A stretch of DNA of 64,000 bases. Origin: Runella aurantiaca (lineage in GTDB: Bacteria; Bacteroidota; Bacteroidia; Cytophagales; Spirosomataceae). The position numbers and the translations under genes are program-made. Of this stretch, positions 42,458 through 51,644 are shown piece by piece. Each line of letters starts with the position of its first letter. Position 1 is the stretch's first letter. The notes beneath the pieces are model-generated. The model searched no databases. It was given only the letters and a program-made list of their open reading frames with translations, and was not told the origin of the DNA. Location of the stretch: NCBI RefSeq assembly GCF_003339505.1, contig NZ_QPIW01000019.1, positions 1-64,000 on the forward strand, written 5' to 3'.

Positions 42458-43078
42458 CTAAAACTCAATTTTACTTTTCAAAAATGCTTTTACTACATCC
42501 AGACCGCGATGAAAATGTCGGTTATTAGGAATGATTATGTCAGCGTCTGCCTTTGAGGGTTTGATAAACTGCTCGTAGGTTGGAAATACGTGATTTTCCC
42601 AACGGTACAGCACATCCGTCAAATCGTAGCCGCGCTCCACTTGGTCGCGGATGATGCGGCGTTTGAGTTTGATGTGTTCTTTGGCATCAATGAATATTTT
42701 TAAATCCAACAACTCCGCGATTTCTTTGAAGTAAAACACAAAAATCCCTTCTACCACAATGATAGGCGTGGGTCTAAAGGTAAGCATCTGCGGAATAATG
42801 GCGGGATTATTGAAGGTATATTCCAACTGCTCCACGGTCTTGCCTTCCCGAAGGTCGATGATGTGCTCGGCGTACTTGCGGTGGTTGATAGCGGAGGGTA
42901 AGTCAAAATTATGCACCCCGTTTTCGTCAACGGGCACTTCATTACGGGAGCGGTAATAATGGTCTTGCGAAATCAGACAGATTTCATCTTCGCCAAAAGC
43001 GCCCATCAGGCTGTTAAGAAAATAGGTCTTTCCCGATGCACTCCCGCCCGTGATTCCGACGATAAAAGGTTTTTTCAT
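42458..43078 (-). CDS. udk: Uridine kinase
   Basis: A 206-residue enzyme phosphorylating uridine and cytidine with ATP or GTP. The P-loop GGSASGKT is at residues 11-18, followed by SQDHYYR, DLPSAINHRKYAEH and VVEGIFVFY (Walker B-like), and RIIRDQVERGYDL. Full length. Convergent with the PspC gene. The 207 bases upstream up to cysS hold only promoter-like AT-rich sequence. Confidence 0.93.
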   Translation of the reverse strand: MKKPFIVGITGGSASGKTYFLNSLMGAFGEDEICLISQDHYYRSRNEVPVDENGVHNFDLPSAINHRKYAEHIIDLREGKTVEQLEYTFNNPAIIPQMLTFRPTPIIVVEGIFVFYFKEIAELLDLKIFIDAKEHIKLKRRIIRDQVERGYDLTDVLYRWENHVFPTYEQFIKPSKADADIIIPNNRHFHRGLDVVKAFLKSKIEF

Positions 43079-43285
43079 GCGGTAAAGTTACGTGGCCCCG
43101 TCTAAATACCGAACTTCTGGCACCGAAATTGTAAAAGAACCCGCAACAAATTGTTAGTTTTGCGTTTAAATTACATTTTCTCCTGCTATGTTTTTGAAAA
43201 ATTTTCGGGTTGACCTCTTTCGATGTTGCTGATACTACGTTTCGGGAAATCAATTTCATAAACGAGTATTTAGTATTTTCTTATC

Positions 43286-44821
43286 ATGACACAACCACTC
43301 AAAATCTATAATTCTCTCGCCCGCCAAAAAGAACTTTTTCAACCCCTTAGCCCCCCTCACGTAGGGCTATATGTATGCGGGCCAACGGTTTATAATTACG
43401 TACACTTGGGCAATGTTCGTACGTTTCTGACTTTCGATATTCTTTTTCGGTACCTGACACACATTGGTTACAAGGTCCGTTATGTGCGCAATATCACGGA
43501 CGTAGGCCACCTTGTAGGCGATGGCGACGAAGGTGAAGATAAAATCGGACGGATGGCCAAACTAGAAAAGCTAGAACCGATGGAAATTGTGCAGCGCTAC
43601 ACCAACGATTTTCATCAGGTGTTGGAGCAACTTAATTTCCGAACTCCCAGCATTGAGCCCACCGCTACTGGACATTTGATTGAACAGATAGAAGCCGTCA
43701 AAGACCTGATTGACAAGGGACTGGCTTATGAATCCAATGGCTCGGTTTATTTTGACATCAATCAATACAACGCAAACGGCAATAATTACGGCAAACTATC
43801 GGGCCGGGTATTGGACGACCTGTTGACCGAGACCCGCGAGCTGGAAGGTACTTCTGAGAAACGGAATCCACTGGATTTTGCCATTTGGAAGAAAGCGGCC
43901 CCCGAGCACATCATGCAGTGGGAATCTCCTTGGGGCAAAGGTTTTCCAGGCTGGCACTTAGAATGTACCTGCATGAGTACCAAATACTTAGGGAAACAAT
44001 TTGACATTCACGGCGGTGGTATGGACTTGAAATTTCCGCACCACGAATGCGAAATTGCGCAGGGAACTGGATTGAATGGAACGGAGCCCGTACGCTATTG
44101 GATGCACTCCAATATGCTGACGGTCAACGGACAAAAAATGTCAAAATCATTAGGCAATTCATTTTTACCCGTCGAGTTGTTTTCTGGCAATCATCCGTTG
44201 CTTGAACAGGCCTACAGCCCCATGACGTCTCGATTCTTTATGCTCCAAAGTCAATACCGAAGCACGCTTGATTTCTCAAACGATGCGCTGAAAGGTTCTC
44301 AAAAAGCGTATAAACGAATCATCAATGGGCTGAAAGCCATCAAAGCATTGACCTACATCCCTGCGGAGGTCGAAAGTTCGTCCAATGAAGCAGGCTTGAA
44401 GGTTTCAACCCCGGGCGTTACGATTGATGAAAAGAAAGTAACCGACATTCAGAAAACCGTGCAGGCGTTTTATGATGCCATGAACGACGACCTCAACACC
44501 GCCGTCGCGATTGCACAGTTGTTTAACCTCCTAAAATACGTCAACATGATTTACCTCAACCAGTTAAATCCTGCGGCACTGGGTGAAGAAGGTTTTGCCC
44601 TGTTGAAAGAAAAATACATCACCTTTACCGAAGAAATTCTGGGTCTGAAGGAAGAAACAACGGAAAGCAACGCTGTATTGAGTGGAATGCTTGATTTATA
44701 TCGCGAATACAAGTCGGCCCAGCAATACGACAAAGTTGACCAAATTCGTTCTTATTTCAAGGCGCAAAATTTAGTCATTCGGGACATGAAACACCGGATT
44801 GACTGGGCGTACGAAGAATAA
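43286..44821 (+). CDS. cysS: Cysteine-tRNA ligase
   Basis: A 511-residue class Ia synthetase. The zinc/adenylate region YVCGPTVYNYVHLGNVRTF (about 27-45) has HLGN as the HIGH motif; KMSKS is at residues 284-288. The zinc ligands include Cys in VCGPTV and the CTCMSTK and HHECEIAQ segments. It activates cysteine and attaches it to tRNA-Cys. It overlaps nothing and is followed 46 bases later by the DUF192 gene. Confidence 0.97.
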   Translation: MTQPLKIYNSLARQKELFQPLSPPHVGLYVCGPTVYNYVHLGNVRTFLTFDILFRYLTHIGYKVRYVRNITDVGHLVGDGDEGEDKIGRMAKLEKLEPMEIVQRYTNDFHQVLEQLNFRTPSIEPTATGHLIEQIEAVKDLIDKGLAYESNGSVYFDINQYNANGNNYGKLSGRVLDDLLTETRELEGTSEKRNPLDFAIWKKAAPEHIMQWESPWGKGFPGWHLECTCMSTKYLGKQFDIHGGGMDLKFPHHECEIAQGTGLNGTEPVRYWMHSNMLTVNGQKMSKSLGNSFLPVELFSGNHPLLEQAYSPMTSRFFMLQSQYRSTLDFSNDALKGSQKAYKRIINGLKAIKALTYIPAEVESSSNEAGLKVSTPGVTIDEKKVTDIQKTVQAFYDAMNDDLNTAVAIAQLFNLLKYVNMIYLNQLNPAALGEEGFALLKEKYITFTEEILGLKEETTESNAVLSGMLDLYREYKSAQQYDKVDQIRSYFKAQNLVIRDMKHRIDWAYEE

Positions 44822-44867
44822 TTTCAACCAAGCCGATATTCATTGTATTACTTCATCAAGGTATTTT

Positions 44868-45410
44868 ATGGAAAAGCGTCGTTCATACATAAGTTATATA
44901 TTATTGGCAGTTTTTGTGTTTGCGGGGGCTTTGTATCTTTTAAGGCCCCTGCTGGTTTCCAACAGCAACGCCTCCGTTTCGGCCGAAACGGAGGCGCCCG
45001 CTTCTTCGTCAGCGGCCCCTGCAGCCCCAGCGAGCGGCATTACAAAAGAAGGTGAAGTAACGTTTTTAAAAGGCGGTAAAACATTTCGAAAGATTGATGT
45101 TGAAATTGCCGAAAACGACACCGATCGCCAAAAAGGACTGATGTTCCGGCCCTATCTTTCCGATTCGGTGGGAATGCTGTTTGTTTTTGAAGAACCCACT
45201 CCGCAAAGTTTTTGGATGAAAAACACCATGATTTCGTTGGACATCATCTACGTTGACCAAAACAAAAAAATTGTTTCTATCCAGAAAAAGGCCAAACCCT
45301 ATTCCGAAGAAAGCCTCCCCTCCTTTGGTGACGCACAATACGTGGTAGAAGTAAACGGCGGTTACTGTGATAAGTACGGAATTCAGGTGGGCGACACAAT
45401 CGTTTTTTAA
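44868..45410 (+). CDS. DUF192 family protein, membrane-anchored or exported
   Basis: A 180-residue protein. It begins with an N-terminal hydrophobic segment (residues 8-24, SYILLAVFVFAGALYLL), a 40-residue Ala/Ser/Pro-rich linker, and then the DUF192 fold: KIDVEIAENDTDRQKGLMFRPYL, GMLFVFEEPTPQSFWMKNTMISLDIIYVDQNKKIVSI and YVVEVNGGYCDKYGIQVGD. The FWMKNT signature is exact. The ATG at 44868 is preferred to one at 44799, which would run back into cysS. The linker codons contain a perfect 28-bp palindrome (44969-44996), so part of the linker may be an inserted element. Confidence 0.9.
   Translation: MEKRRSYISYILLAVFVFAGALYLLRPLLVSNSNASVSAETEAPASSSAAPAAPASGITKEGEVTFLKGGKTFRKIDVEIAENDTDRQKGLMFRPYLSDSVGMLFVFEEPTPQSFWMKNTMISLDIIYVDQNKKIVSIQKKAKPYSEESLPSFGDAQYVVEVNGGYCDKYGIQVGDTIVF
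44969..44996. repeat. Perfect 28-bp palindrome inside the DUF192 coding sequence
   Basis: CGCCTCCGTTTCGG followed directly by its exact reverse complement CCGAAACGGAGGCG. It encodes the Ser/Glu/Ala-rich linker between membrane anchor and domain. In RNA it would make a 14-bp stem with no loop, strong enough to stall translation or, as DNA, to extrude a cruciform. Confidence 0.9.
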
Positions 45411-45464
45411 GGCTTCTTTCATTTTGGAACAATAGTTGTAAAGGATTAAGAAAAAGAACCTTAC

Positions 45465-47840
45465 ATGAAGTGGTGGATAACGTGCGGGCTATTGTTGATG
45501 TGGAGTGCGGGGGCATGGGCCAATCACATTATCGGGGGAGATATTGCGCTTACCAAACAAAATGGCTCCTCCAACAGCTACCTCATTACCTTAACCCTGA
45601 TTTACGACGGCGTACTGGGTAGTACAAACGACAAAGCCTTTGTTTCTTCTTTTCGCAAAAGCTCCAACGCCCGCATTGAAGATTTTACACTCACCCGCGC
45701 TGCACTGGAAGAAATCCCCTATTCCAACCCTCGTTGTGTTCCCAATCCCCGAGAATCTCGCATTACGTTGGCTCGCTACACGGCCACCGTTTCTTTTCCT
45801 ACGACTACCTACAACGATCCAGAAGGCTATTATTTTTCGTGGGAAGAATGTTGCCGCAACGGCGAAATTGTCAATATTCAAACCCCCAATAGAGTAGGCT
45901 TGGCCTTCTATGCTGAAATTCCACTCAATGGCATTTCAAACGGTTTACCCCAATTTAAAACTCCCGAAGTCAAATATGTGTGTGTAGGAAAAAATTTCGA
46001 AGCGGATTTTGGGGCAACAAGTACTTCGGGAAATGAACTACGATACAGCATTGTCACGCCTCTCATTGGCTCCACCGACCAAGGTGGCACTTTTCCTGAT
46101 AAATCCAAAGCAGGGCCTTATAGTCGGGCGGTTTGGAGCGCAGGTTTTGACAGTACAAAAGCTATTCTAGGCGTTAACACTTTAAGAATTGACTCAAAAA
46201 CGGGAAAAATAACGCTCAATGCCTCTCAAATTGGTTTTTTTGCCTTTGCGGTTCGTTGCGAAGAATGGCGGCAAAACGTAAAAGTAGGGGAAATACGACG
46301 CGAATTTGTGTTTAACGTTGTGGATTGTATTTCTTCAGTCCCTTCCCCCGTTTTTATTGAAATCTTGACGGCGTCGCCTTCAGTTACTTACCAATCCTCC
46401 GCAGGCAATATCTCTTCGGTAGAAATGTGTCAAGGCGATTCTGTAGTGCTGAAAGCCAACGATGAAAACCCGCAATGGGCATATCAATGGCTAAAAGACG
46501 ACCAGCCCATCGCCAATGCCAACCAATCGTATTTGGGCATTTATCAGCCCGGCAACTACAGCCTTGTCAAACGTTTTGCCGAAAACTGCGGAACAGAAGA
46601 GTCTACCTCAAACTTCACCCGCGTCAATGTAAAAAACGCCAGCACGGTCCGGATTTCTTCCAGTCGCCCATTGCCATTGTGCTCCAATGACAGTACCAAT
46701 CTGAGCATTGATTTACCCTCAAACGCCACCATCAGCTGGCAGCAAAACGGGGTCACCACCGACAATTCAGGGCAGGTTTTTTCCAACGTAAAACAACCCG
46801 GCGTTTATAGCGTGTTTGTAACCGAAACAACGACCAAATGCGTAAGTAAAGACAGTGTAATCATAAAGCTTATTTCGGCCCCAACGGCCACGCTGACGAT
46901 TGACGGTACACCTATTTTCTGCGCCAACGATTCCATAAAGCTCATTACACCCCGCAATAATGCGTACGATTATGCATGGTATCAGGAAGATACTCCCTTG
47001 TTTGCATCGTTCGGAAACGAGTTTTCGCCAACGCAAACTGGGCGATATTCAGTGGCAGTGTCTGATACTGTCACTAAATGTATCACCCGCTCGGTCTCGG
47101 TCAATGTCATCGTAAAACCCTCCCCAACGGTTACTCTTGCTCCCATACAGGCACTGTGTACCTCTGCTTTACAGGCAGTTACCTTGGAAGGCTCACCCGC
47201 AGGTGGCACTTTTAGCGGGCAGGGAGTGGTAGGAAATCGGTTTGTAACGCAGGATTTATCGGCGGGTACGTATCCGATTACCTACACTTACACCAACAAT
47301 CAGGGGTGTTCGGGAAAAGATACCAAAACTGCTTACATCGCCCCGCCTCCGCGCTTAGAAGTACCAAGTAAACTAGTAGTTGCCCGCGGTGACAGCATTC
47401 AAATCAAAACCACGGTACCCCTCAACGCAACCGCCGCATGGTTTCCAAGCATTGGTCTCAACAATTCAACCATCACAAGCCCAACTGTAAGCCCCGACCG
47501 AACCACTACCTATACCGTAACCGTGACCACTACGGAAGGATGTATAGTAAAAGGTGAAGTGCTCATTACTGTTATTGACCTAACGATTCCTAACGGCTTT
47601 ACGCCTAACAATGACGGCGCCAACGATACTTGGGAAATTGCAGGCATTCGGGATTTTCCCAATTGCACCATCGAAATTTTCAACCGTTGGGGCAACCTGA
47701 TTTTTAGCAACAAAGGCTACGAAACCCCGTGGGACGGCCGCTGGAATGGCGACTTTGTACCCGTCGGAACCTATTATTATCACATCTACCTGCGCGAAGT
47801 GGAGTATAAATTGACGGGAAGTTTGAACGTGATTCGGTAA
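45465..47840 (+). CDS. Secreted Ig-like/PKD-type protein with T9SS type B (gliding-type) C-terminal domain
   Basis: A 791-residue secreted protein. Signal peptide at residues 1-19 (ending AWA, then NHIIGGDIALT). The middle contains beta-sandwich modules with repeated motifs such as WQQNGVTTDNSGQVFSNVKQPGVYSVFVTET and DYAWYQEDTPLF...PTQTGRYSVAVSDT, each about 80-90 residues. The last 80 residues, starting NGFTPNNDGANDTWEI and containing EIFNRWGNLIFSN...WDGRWNGDFVPVGTYYYHI, are the standard gliding-motility-associated CTD that directs export through the type IX system. Function unknown; probably a surface adhesin or matrix protein. Cysteine-rich near the N-terminus. Confidence 0.9.
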   Translation: MKWWITCGLLLMWSAGAWANHIIGGDIALTKQNGSSNSYLITLTLIYDGVLGSTNDKAFVSSFRKSSNARIEDFTLTRAALEEIPYSNPRCVPNPRESRITLARYTATVSFPTTTYNDPEGYYFSWEECCRNGEIVNIQTPNRVGLAFYAEIPLNGISNGLPQFKTPEVKYVCVGKNFEADFGATSTSGNELRYSIVTPLIGSTDQGGTFPDKSKAGPYSRAVWSAGFDSTKAILGVNTLRIDSKTGKITLNASQIGFFAFAVRCEEWRQNVKVGEIRREFVFNVVDCISSVPSPVFIEILTASPSVTYQSSAGNISSVEMCQGDSVVLKANDENPQWAYQWLKDDQPIANANQSYLGIYQPGNYSLVKRFAENCGTEESTSNFTRVNVKNASTVRISSSRPLPLCSNDSTNLSIDLPSNATISWQQNGVTTDNSGQVFSNVKQPGVYSVFVTETTTKCVSKDSVIIKLISAPTATLTIDGTPIFCANDSIKLITPRNNAYDYAWYQEDTPLFASFGNEFSPTQTGRYSVAVSDTVTKCITRSVSVNVIVKPSPTVTLAPIQALCTSALQAVTLEGSPAGGTFSGQGVVGNRFVTQDLSAGTYPITYTYTNNQGCSGKDTKTAYIAPPPRLEVPSKLVVARGDSIQIKTTVPLNATAAWFPSIGLNNSTITSPTVSPDRTTTYTVTVTTTEGCIVKGEVLITVIDLTIPNGFTPNNDGANDTWEIAGIRDFPNCTIEIFNRWGNLIFSNKGYETPWDGRWNGDFVPVGTYYYHIYLREVEYKLTGSLNVIR

Positions 47841-47880
47841 TATTGTTGTAAAATCGCACCAACAAACCCCTTCATATTCC

Positions 47881-50163
47881 ATGCACACTTTTCTGCGGCC
47901 ATTCTTTTTGGCTTTTCTAGTGGTACAAACCACTTTTGCTCAATCTCCCAACAGTGATTACACACAATATGTCAACCCATTGATGGGAACCGATTCTCGG
48001 CATGAACTTTCGGCTGGCAACACCTATCCCGCCATCGCCACGCCTTGGGGAATGAATTTTTGGTGCCCCCAAACGGGCAAAAATGGCGACGGATGGATGT
48101 ACATGTATACCGCCAACAAAATCCGTGGCTTCAAACAAACCCACCAGCCCAGCCCCTGGATTAATGACTACGGGATGTTTTCGATTATGCCCGTGACGGG
48201 AAAATTGAAATTTACGGAAGACGAACGCCAAAGCTGGTTTTCGCACAAAGCCGAGGTGGTAAAGCCGCATTATTACAGCGTTTATCTCGCCGACCACGAC
48301 ACGCAAGTTGAAATCGCACCCACCGAGCGCGCTGCGCAATTTCGACTAACGTTCCCCAAAACCGACAGCGCGTTTGTGGTCATTGATGCCTTTGCCAAAG
48401 GCTCATACATCAAGATTATTCCCGAACAACAAAAAATAATTGGTTATAGCACCCAAAACAGCGGCGGCGTTCCGCTCAATTTTCGCAATTATTTTGAATT
48501 GCATTTCGACAAACCCTTTACTTATAACGCCACTTGGTCAGACAAAAAATTATCCAAGGGGAATCTTGAACAAAAAGACGAGCACGTAGGAGCCGTAATT
48601 GGTTTCAAAACCAAAAAAGGTGAAGTGGTTCACATCAAAGTAGCCTCTTCGTTTATCAGCGCTGAGCAAGCCGCCTTGAATCTTTCGCGGGAATTGGGCA
48701 ATGACACCTTCACGGCCACGATGCAGAAAGGCCAAAAAGCTTGGAATCAGGAATTGGGCCGATTGGCGGTAGAAGGCGGCACCGACGCCCAACTTCGCAC
48801 GTTTTATTCGTGCTTGTATCGTGCGCTGTTGTTTCCCCGCAAGTTTTATGAGTACGACGCCCAAAACAAGGTCGTTCACTACAGTCCTTACAATGGTCAA
48901 GTATTGCCCGGATATATATTTACCGACAATGGTTTTTGGGATACCTTCCGCTCAGCCATTCCGTTTTTCACGTTGATGTACCCCACACTCAATAGCCAAA
49001 TCATGGAAGGATTGGTCAACGCGTATAAAGAGAGCGGATTTTTGCCAGAATGGGCCAGCCCAGGTCACCGCGATTGTATGATTGGCTCCAACTCCGCATC
49101 GCTGATTGCTGATTCGTACATCAAAGGTATTCGCGGGTATGACATCAACACGCTATATGAAGCCATTCTGAAAAATACCGAAAATGCGGGGCCCGTCAAC
49201 TCCGTTGGGCGCTTTGGTCACGAATATTACAACGAACTCGGTTATGTGCCCTACGACGTCAAAATCAACGAAAATGCGGCCCGTACGCTCGAATATGCTT
49301 ACGCAGATTTCTGTATTTGGGAATTGGCCAAAGCGCTGAAACGTCCCGAAAGTGAAATTGCGCTGTTTGCCAAACGCAACCAAAACTACCGCAACCTGTT
49401 TGACCCCGAAACCAAGCTCATGCGCGGTAAAAACAAAACAGGCGATTTTCAAAAACCGTTTAATCCCTTCAAATGGGGCGATGCCTTCACCGAAGGAAAC
49501 AGCTGGCACTATACTTGGTCGGTGTTCCACGACATCAACGGACTTTCCAACCTCATGGGCGGCAAGGCGGCCTTTGCGCAAAAACTCGACAGCGTGTTTG
49601 TCTTACCACCAGTGTACGACGAGTCGTACTATGGATTTGTGATTCACGAAATCCGTGAAATGCAAATCATGAACATGGGTCAGTACGCCCACGGCAACCA
49701 GCCGATTCAGCACATGCCGTATCTGTACAACTACGCCGGGCAGCCGTGGAAATCGCAGTATTGGATTCGTCAGATCATGGACAAACTCTACCAACCCACC
49801 CCTGATGGCTATTGCGGCGACGAAGACAACGGCCAAACATCGGCGTGGTACGTATTCAGCGCACTGGGTTTTTATCCCGTTTGTCCAGGTACCACTCAGT
49901 ACGTGATTGGAAGTCCGCTGTTCAAACGCATGACCATGACCTTTGAAAACGGTAAAAAACTCACCATCAACGCCCCCAACAACGGCGCGCAACAGGTATA
50001 CGTGGACCAAGTAACCCTCAACGGCAAACCGCACACCCTTAACTATTTAGAGCACCACACGCTCCAACAGGGCGGTAACTTGGACTTTAAGATGTCGGCG
50101 CAGCCCAACCAAACGCGCGGCACGCAGGCAAGCAGTTTTCCGTATTCGTTTTCGGGGAAATAG
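47881..50163 (+). CDS. GH92 family glycoside hydrolase (exo-alpha-mannosidase type)
   Basis: A 760-residue exported enzyme (signal peptide about 1-21, ending FAQ). GH92 hallmarks are visible: VNPLMGTDSRHELSAGNTYPAIATPWGMNFWCPQTG, the FTDNGFWDTFRSAIPFF block, the GHEYYNELGYVPYD segment, and the C-terminal GNQPIQHMPYLYN...DGYCGDEDNGQTSAWYVFSALGFYPVCPGTTQYVIGSPLF. GH92 enzymes are Ca2+-dependent inverting alpha-mannosidases cutting N-glycan or yeast mannan linkages in the periplasm. It begins 40 bases after the T9SS substrate gene. No SusC/D pair is adjacent. Confidence 0.95.
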   Translation: MHTFLRPFFLAFLVVQTTFAQSPNSDYTQYVNPLMGTDSRHELSAGNTYPAIATPWGMNFWCPQTGKNGDGWMYMYTANKIRGFKQTHQPSPWINDYGMFSIMPVTGKLKFTEDERQSWFSHKAEVVKPHYYSVYLADHDTQVEIAPTERAAQFRLTFPKTDSAFVVIDAFAKGSYIKIIPEQQKIIGYSTQNSGGVPLNFRNYFELHFDKPFTYNATWSDKKLSKGNLEQKDEHVGAVIGFKTKKGEVVHIKVASSFISAEQAALNLSRELGNDTFTATMQKGQKAWNQELGRLAVEGGTDAQLRTFYSCLYRALLFPRKFYEYDAQNKVVHYSPYNGQVLPGYIFTDNGFWDTFRSAIPFFTLMYPTLNSQIMEGLVNAYKESGFLPEWASPGHRDCMIGSNSASLIADSYIKGIRGYDINTLYEAILKNTENAGPVNSVGRFGHEYYNELGYVPYDVKINENAARTLEYAYADFCIWELAKALKRPESEIALFAKRNQNYRNLFDPETKLMRGKNKTGDFQKPFNPFKWGDAFTEGNSWHYTWSVFHDINGLSNLMGGKAAFAQKLDSVFVLPPVYDESYYGFVIHEIREMQIMNMGQYAHGNQPIQHMPYLYNYAGQPWKSQYWIRQIMDKLYQPTPDGYCGDEDNGQTSAWYVFSALGFYPVCPGTTQYVIGSPLFKRMTMTFENGKKLTINAPNNGAQQVYVDQVTLNGKPHTLNYLEHHTLQQGGNLDFKMSAQPNQTRGTQASSFPYSFSGK

Positions 50164-50280
50164 GGGAAGGCCGTTTGATAATTATTATGACTAATATAAT
50201 AACCAAAATTTGGGAAATTTCTCAAAAGGGTTCTAATTTGAGCGATAATCACAAATGTTCTAATTTACTTTATTTACTAC

Positions 50281-50763
50281 ATGAGTTTGGCACAAACTGA
50301 AGCAGTTCAACTATTTGATCTCAAAAAGTATCAAATAGATAATCTTTCTGTTAATTTTCCTCTACAAGGTCAAAGCATTGAAATCGAATTACAAAATCAA
50401 GGTGGAAGAATACGATTTATCGCTGATATTGACAATGCGAATGAATTTGTTAAAAAAGCCAAATTTCAAATGAGGTACAAAAAAGTGTTCTCACTTAGGA
50501 GGCTTGACTTAAATGGAAATCACCGAAACCCACCTGAAAATGCCCCTAGTTCTCTGTTTGAAGGATATGAAAATTATGTTTTTAATAAAGAAGATCATAT
50601 TCATTTTTACATAGAAGGCTATGGAGAACGTTGGGCTTTACCTTTGGCAAAATTCCCTGAAATTGGAATTAAAGAAACAGATGATTTGTTTGAAAAGATG
50701 CAAAAATTCTTTAAATATTGCAATGTTGAAAAATTAACGGTAAATAAATTATTAGATTTATAA
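50281..50763 (+). CDS. DUF6978-like protein, first gene of an accessory pair
   Basis: A 160-residue cytoplasmic protein without membrane or signal segments. The conserved core reads FSLRRLDLNGNHRNPP (about 77-92) and, after a short variable loop, DHIHFYIEGYGERWALPL, a pattern I recognise as that of the uncharacterised DUF6978 family. The N-terminus (MSLAQTEAVQLFDLKK) is also typical. It is visibly more AT-rich than its neighbours and is followed 12 bases later by the DUF1828/DUF1829 gene, so the two are an operon. No activity is known; companionship of these two families in accessory regions suggests a paired system such as a defence or toxin-antitoxin module, but that is inference. Confidence 0.78.
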   Translation: MSLAQTEAVQLFDLKKYQIDNLSVNFPLQGQSIEIELQNQGGRIRFIADIDNANEFVKKAKFQMRYKKVFSLRRLDLNGNHRNPPENAPSSLFEGYENYVFNKEDHIHFYIEGYGERWALPLAKFPEIGIKETDDLFEKMQKFFKYCNVEKLTVNKLLDL

Positions 50764-50775
50764 TACCTTTGAAAA

Positions 50776-51549
50776 ATGAAAGATTTGGTAAATTCATATG
50801 TTGAATGGATTAGGCAAGGGCTAAAGGTGACTGAGGTTAAGGGTGGATGGCATGAAATTGTAACTCCTTTTCTCAATCACAAAAACGACATGATTGAATT
50901 ATATGCCAAACAAGACAAAGATTTAATCGTCTTATCTGACGGAGGAAATACAATAAACGAGCTTAAATTAAGTGGGCTTGATGTCGATAAGAGTCCAAAA
51001 CGCATTGAAGAATTAAACTCAATACTTCGCTCATTTGGACTTCAACGAGAAAGCGGGCGAGAAATATCAGTTAAAACTGATAAAAAACGGTTTCCTGAGG
51101 TAAAACATAGATTAATACAGGCAATACTCTCTATTGATGATATGTTTATGCTTAGTGAACCAAAAATAAAAAGTTTTTTTGTTGAAGATGTTAGTGACTT
51201 TTTTGAATTAAATGATATTATTTTTGTTAAAGACACCTTATTTACTGGAAAAAGCGGCTTCACTCACAAATTTGACTTTACTTTACCTAAAATTAAAAAA
51301 CGACATGAAACCGCAGTTAAGGTAATAAATAATCCAAGAAAAGATAGTGTCGGAAATGTAATTTGGATGATTGAAGATACTCGTTTGACCAGGCCTAATA
51401 CTGATAGTCTGGTTATTTTAAACGATGACAATGAAATTGCCGGCGGTGTTTATGAGGCGTTAGAAAAGTACAATATAACCTCTCTAAACTGGTCTAATAG
51501 AAATACAGAATTAAAAGATTTGCTGCCTAGCCCTTTAATTAATAACTGA
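50776..51549 (+). CDS. DUF1828/DUF1829 domain protein, second gene of an accessory pair
   Basis: A 257-residue cytoplasmic protein. The N-terminal DUF1828 domain (residues about 25-100) contains WHEIVTPFLNHKNDMIELYAKQD, IVLSDGGNTINELKLSGLD and a PKRIEELNSILRSFGL region. The C-terminal DUF1829 domain (about 120-240) contains FTGKSGFTHKFDFTLP, ETAVKVINNPR, VIWMIEDTRLTRP and DSLVILNDDN. Both are families of unknown function found with phage-related and mobile DNA. Acidic residues (SDGG, EDTR) might form an active site but no known catalytic pattern is evident. Codon use is AT-rich. The stop lies within the left arm of the terminator at 51541-51586. Confidence 0.85.
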   Translation: MKDLVNSYVEWIRQGLKVTEVKGGWHEIVTPFLNHKNDMIELYAKQDKDLIVLSDGGNTINELKLSGLDVDKSPKRIEELNSILRSFGLQRESGREISVKTDKKRFPEVKHRLIQAILSIDDMFMLSEPKIKSFFVEDVSDFFELNDIIFVKDTLFTGKSGFTHKFDFTLPKIKKRHETAVKVINNPRKDSVGNVIWMIEDTRLTRPNTDSLVILNDDNEIAGGVYEALEKYNITSLNWSNRNTELKDLLPSPLINN

Positions 51550-51586
51550 AAAGCCTAACAATGAACTGTTAGGCTTTTCAGTTATT
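51541..51586 (+). terminator. Perfect 20-bp hairpin closing the accessory pair
   Basis: AATAACTGAAAAGCCTAACA (51541-51560) pairs exactly with TGTTAGGCTTTTCAGTTATT (51567-51586) around ATGAAC. The stop codon of the preceding gene is inside the left arm. It is the longest perfect hairpin I found and works in both directions. Confidence 0.92.
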
Positions 51587-51644
51587 ATACTTCCAACCTT
51601 TGCCACACGGTAAACGTCTTTGTAATAAACCATCCTCAAAGGCC

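Noticed and set aside
47917-48339. 140-codon frame antisense to the GH92 gene
   Set aside because: It overlaps the conserved GH92 N-terminus and lacks a start signal or domain.
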